Below the pieces are notes generated by a model. The model was not told the DNA's origin. It was given only the letters and a program-made list of their open reading frames with translations, and made no database searches. From Candidatus Poribacteria bacterium (GTDB lineage Bacteria; Poribacteria; WGA-4E; WGA-3G), in NCBI GenBank assembly GCA_009835515.1, contig VXXH01000817.1, positions 1-9,002 of the forward strand: a stretch of DNA of 9,002 nucleotides, written 5' to 3'. The position numbers and the translations under genes were made by a program. Shown piece by piece: positions 6,688-9,002 of the stretch; positions within the stretch are counted from its first letter, which is position 1; each line of letters begins with the position of its first letter.

Positions 6688-7010
6688 GGTTTGTAATCTT
6701 CTCTTGGTGGACTAAAGATGTCAAGTGCGATGGCGGGTTCATCAAAAGCCTTTGCGCTGTGTTTCACATTGGACGGAATGAGGTACGCATCACCCTTTTT
6801 AAGGATTTGGGACTCTCCATCAATGGTTAACTCAAATGTGCCTTCAAGGACCATTCCCATCTGTTCATGGGGATGGCTATGTTCAGCGACCACACTCTGC
6901 GGTTTCAAATTAACGAAGGACATCATCAGTTTTTCGCCGTGAAGGGTGCGGATGCTGGCACCGTCAAAAACTTTTTTTTCGGGTTGTTCGTCAATCACAA
7001 AAAAAGGCAT
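6684..7010 (-). CDS. Single-domain cupin protein
   Basis: A 108-residue small cupin (RmlC-like beta barrel). Seen: cupin motif 1 as EHSHPHEQMGMVLEG (43-57), where H44, H46, Q50 and E56 lie in or near the usual metal-ligand positions; a turn at ELTIDGE; and motif 2 as GDAYLIPSNVKHSA (73-86), with H84 as the last ligand. The HxHxHEQ arrangement resembles KdgF-like and related metal cupins. The substrate cannot be told from sequence, and sugar-acid modification or a simple binding role are both possible. The ATG at 7010 is the only good start, although AGGAG lies unusually far upstream (about 15 bases). Its stop overlaps the pgeF start by four bases, so the two are co-translated. Confidence 0.88.
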   Translation of the reverse strand: MPFFVIDEQPEKKVFDGASIRTLHGEKLMMSFVNLKPQSVVAEHSHPHEQMGMVLEGTFELTIDGESQILKKGDAYLIPSNVKHSAKAFDEPAIALDIFSPPREDYKP

Positions 7011-7055
7011 CGCGTGTGGGTGTCTCCTGTTGTATAGTGGTTTGTGTGGTCTAAC

Positions 7056-7110
7056 GTCGCGATTCGGAGCGTGCGCCTACAAGCGGTCGCGATTCGGGAA
7101 TCGTTTCTAC
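7056..7110. repeat. Tandem intergenic repeat unit with CGATTC palindrome
   Basis: GTCGCGATTCGG occurs exactly at 7056-7067 and 7086-7097, a 30-base period. Each copy is followed by nine variable bases and CTAC (7077-7080 and 7107-7110). The second copy contains the inverted repeat CGATTC-GG-GAATCG (7090-7103). The unit fills most of the 99-base gap between the zinc-ribbon gene and the cupin, and its edge touches the zinc-ribbon stop codon. This looks like a REP-like or miniature mobile intergenic element. Its copy number in the genome cannot be judged here. Confidence 0.5.
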
Positions 7111-7883
7111 TATGGGAACGGCACATCGGGTGTGACAGGTTCAACGTAAAGTAACCGCTTACAACTTGAGCAGTAAACGGGTTTCTCATATTTTTGTGCT
7201 TCCTTCAGCGTCTGCGGTTGAATAGCGATGCGGCAGGTGCCGCAAGTGCCGTCCTTGCCTAAGGCTATAAAACCACTTTTCACGCGTGCTCTGCCAGATT
7301 CGCTTGCCAGTTGTGCTTTTATCCACCGGTGATATTCGTCTCTGCGCACTTTATCGATTTTGGGAAGAAACGCCTTTCGCTGTTTTAACTTTTCACCGCG
7401 TTCTGTTTCTAAGGTACGCAGTTCTTGTCGGAATTGCTCGGTTTCGGTGGCGGTTTTTTCCTTTTCCTGATTTATCTCAGCATCCAGTTCTGCCAATTCT
7501 TTTTTTAACCGATCACTCTCTTCCATGAGAACGAGGATAGCGTCTTCTGCCTCATCGTCTTGCTCGTCAAGGAATTCGATCTGTCGATCGAGGGCAGTAT
7601 AGGCTTCATTAGATGTGACAGTCCGCTGTTCGGTTTGATATTTTTCGCGTTGCACAGCGTTCATTTCAATTTCAGCGGTTCTGGCGCGCTGTGCTTTTTC
7701 CGCTTCCGCGAGTTCTTCGGATTTTGCTGCGATGTCCGCTTCATATTTAGCGACCCCTGCCTCTAATTGCTCAATCTGGCGTGGGATGGTTTGAAGTTTT
7801 TGTTGGATTGACAATAGTTCCGAGTCGCGTTTTTGTAATTGGTAAAGCAGCGCGAGTTGTTGCCGCAAAGACTCGTTAGCCAT
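7110..7883 (-). CDS. Coiled-coil protein with C4-type zinc ribbon (DUF164/COG1579 family)
   Basis: A 257-residue protein with a long helical hairpin and a zinc ribbon, like Helicobacter HP0958 (FlgZ) and Chlamydia CT398. Those homologues bind RNA or sigma54/flagellar partners; the general bacterial function is unsettled. Seen: a heptad-rich, charged coiled coil over residues 1-180, including the family landmark TSNEAYTALDRQIE (90-103), then GKDGTCGTC (C214, C217) and PVYCSSCKRLLY (C238, C241) forming a Cys4 ribbon. I chose the ATG at 7883, preceded by AAGGAG ten bases upstream. A TTG at 7904 would add seven residues and overlap that ribosome-binding site. The ATG lies inside the end of tatC (8-base overlap), suggesting coupling. 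The stop abuts an intergenic repeat. Confidence 0.92.
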   Translation of the reverse strand: MANESLRQQLALLYQLQKRDSELLSIQQKLQTIPRQIEQLEAGVAKYEADIAAKSEELAEAEKAQRARTAEIEMNAVQREKYQTEQRTVTSNEAYTALDRQIEFLDEQDDEAEDAILVLMEESDRLKKELAELDAEINQEKEKTATETEQFRQELRTLETERGEKLKQRKAFLPKIDKVRRDEYHRWIKAQLASESGRARVKSGFIALGKDGTCGTCRIAIQPQTLKEAQKYEKPVYCSSCKRLLYVEPVTPDVPFP

Positions 7884-8712
7884 ATACTTCTTGCTCCTTT
7901 TCAACGAGGTAGGCGAAAAAAATGCCGAGTTGATACAAAATGAAGAGCGGTATTGCCATCAACAGCATTGACCACGGATCTGCGGGTGTCAGCAGTGCCG
8001 ACATCACACAAATCCCCAATAAAGCATAATTTTGCTTTTCACGAAAGCCGCGTGCGTTAATCACACCGATACGGGACAGGAATGCCATCACTATCGGTAA
8101 CTCAAAAGCGATGCCGAACCCTAAGATTAACCGGGTTATGAAACTTACGTAATTTTGCAAGTCCCATCTATTCGGCATCTCTGGATACAGTTGTGCTGAG
8201 AATTGCAGTACCACTGGTGTAACAATAAAGTAGGCAAAAGCAGCGCCAAGGATGAAAAATGTGAGAATGATTAAAAAAAGCGGAATAGCAAATCGCCGTT
8301 CTTCGCGATTTAATGCAGGAAAAACAAATGCCCAGACCTGATAAATGTTTATTGGGAGTGACAACAAGATCCCTGCAGTAATCCCGATTTTTAAGAACGC
8401 CATGATGCCCTCTAATGGGCCGACTTTCATGAGTTCAGCGTTAACATTGGAAGTTCCAGCACGCATCATGATTGCCAAAAAACCCGATATTGATCCTTCA
8501 GAACCGCCTATAGCATCAATGGCACTTGCGATCAGCGTATTCATAGAAGTTCCCAACGGGAACATAATAACCTTCTCAATTGGTCCGCTAAAAGATAGAC
8601 ACAACACGGTAAAGATACCGATTGTGATTGCAGCGATGATAATTCGCCGCCGGAGTTCCTCGAGATGTTCCCAGAAGGTCATTGCGACATCGTTAGCTTC
8701 CTTAGCTTCCAT
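7876..8712 (-). CDS. tatC: Sec-independent protein translocase TatC
   Basis: A multi-spanning core of the twin-arginine translocase that binds RR signal peptides and works with TatA to export folded proteins. It has 278 residues. Seen: the N-terminal hallmark MTFWEHLEELRRRI (11-24), hydrophobic segments at about 25-42, 107-130, 143-167, 190-212, 226-242 and 247-268, GPLEG with E101, LSLPINIYQVWAFV (117-130), FELPIVMAF (203-211) and LLTPADP (240-246). The first periplasmic loop (about 43-105) seems some 25-30 residues longer than usual, with a hydrophobic SISGFLAIMM stretch. ATG 8712 has only weak GGAA upstream. An in-frame ATG at 8682 would begin MTFWEHLEEL but has no ribosome-binding site. 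It lies 17 bases after tatA. Confidence 0.96.
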   Translation of the reverse strand: MEAKEANDVAMTFWEHLEELRRRIIIAAITIGIFTVLCLSFSGPIEKVIMFPLGTSMNTLIASAIDAIGGSEGSISGFLAIMMRAGTSNVNAELMKVGPLEGIMAFLKIGITAGILLSLPINIYQVWAFVFPALNREERRFAIPLFLIILTFFILGAAFAYFIVTPVVLQFSAQLYPEMPNRWDLQNYVSFITRLILGFGIAFELPIVMAFLSRIGVINARGFREKQNYALLGICVMSALLTPADPWSMLLMAIPLFILYQLGIFFAYLVEKEQEVYG

Positions 8713-8729
8713 AGTGCATTCCGCTCGCG

Positions 8730-8945
8730 TTAAGAGGCTTTCGGGGGTTTGATGTTCGGTTCCGGGTCTTTATCAATTTCATCGGCTGCCTTTGTGAGTT
8801 CATCTTGGATCTCGGTACCGGCACTCTTAAATTCCCGGATCGCTTTCCCGAGTGAACGCCCCATCTCCGGTAATTTTTGGGGTCCGAAAATGACGAGCGC
8901 GACGACAAGGATTATAAAAATTTCTATTCCGCCTATTCCGCCCAT
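8730..8945 (-). CDS. tatA: Twin-arginine translocase subunit TatA
   Basis: A 71-residue single-span TatA/E protein that oligomerises in the inner membrane to permit Tat export. Seen: a hydrophobic helix at about 6-20 (IEIFIILVVALVIFG), the hinge FGPQKLPEMGRSLGKAIREFK (from residue 20) with its FGP motif, an amphipathic helix, and an acidic tail. The ATG has GGGAGG nine bases upstream. An earlier ATG eight bases upstream is out of frame. The only Tat partner seen nearby is TatC, consistent with a minimal TatAC system; I cannot exclude a tatB elsewhere. The extended -10 at the right edge probably drives it. Confidence 0.95.
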   Translation of the reverse strand: MGGIGGIEIFIILVVALVIFGPQKLPEMGRSLGKAIREFKSAGTEIQDELTKAADEIDKDPEPNIKPPKAS

Positions 8946-8992
8946 GTTTCCATGCCTCCCTTAATAATATGTGGCAATTTACTGCTATCTAA

Positions 8993-9001
8993 AGTATAGC
9001 A
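8993..9001 (-). promoter_or_regulatory. Extended -10 promoter element upstream of tatA
   Basis: On the minus strand TGC-TATACT reads as an extended -10 box (TGn followed by a near-consensus hexamer). The -35 box would lie beyond the right edge of the window. The inferred start near 8986 gives a leader of about 40 nt before the tatA ATG at 8945. Confidence 0.45.
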
Positions 9002-9002
9002 T

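Noticed and set aside
8345..8752. 135-codon plus-strand frame opposite tatC
   Set aside because: It is antisense to a clear tatC, and its composition is what an antisense frame of a membrane protein gives.
1..9002. A CRISPR array, defence system, prophage or transposon
   Set aside because: No regular repeat-spacer pattern, transposase, integrase, nuclease or toxin-antitoxin pair is visible. Every long frame is a housekeeping-type gene.

Overview
The window is a compact run of housekeeping genes, all on the minus strand, at an estimated 45-50% GC. No tRNA, rRNA, insertion sequence, phage gene or CRISPR array is visible. The gene styles (a single TatA, a DUF164 zinc-ribbon protein, a YlmD/E/G-like cluster) and the sequence character suggest an uncultured Gram-negative-type bacterium. 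Candidatus Poribacteria or a related candidate phylum is my tentative guess, based only on general resemblance.

Read in transcription order (right to left), the first block is tatA (8945-8730), tatC (8712-7876), a coiled-coil/zinc-ribbon protein (7883-7110), a short intergenic repeat (about 7110-7056), a small cupin (7010-6684) and pgeF/ylmD (6687-5929). An extended -10 element at the right edge probably starts this block. A 299-base gap follows (5630-5928). It holds a good sigma70-type promoter (TTGCAT-N17-TATTAT) and a leader of about 165 nt. The second block is then an unrecognised small membrane protein (5629-5348), yggS/ylmE (5305-4574), proC (4537-3725), yggT/ylmG (about 3697-3428), an IleS homologue (3313-581) and lspA (594-91). 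Short gaps and overlaps imply one or two polycistronic transcripts.

The order pgeF - yggS - yggT - ileS - lspA matches the ylmD-ylmE-ylmG-ileS-lspA arrangement known next to the cell-division cluster in Bacillus and relatives. Here proC sits where sepF would be, and ylmH and divIVA are absent.

The exceptional gene is the 910-codon IleS homologue. It aligns with isoleucyl-tRNA synthetase almost end to end, has an open frame, and keeps all four Cys-x-x-Cys pairs of the two zinc knots. It has lost HIGH, KMSKS, the GWDxHGLPIE motif, the DVWFDSG region and both key editing-site motifs. It also carries a charged insertion near the anticodon-binding domain and lacks the C-terminal extension. It is best read as a pseudo-synthetase, kept at the ancestral ileS locus and translationally coupled to the lipoprotein signal peptidase. 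A separate functional IleS would be expected elsewhere in the genome.
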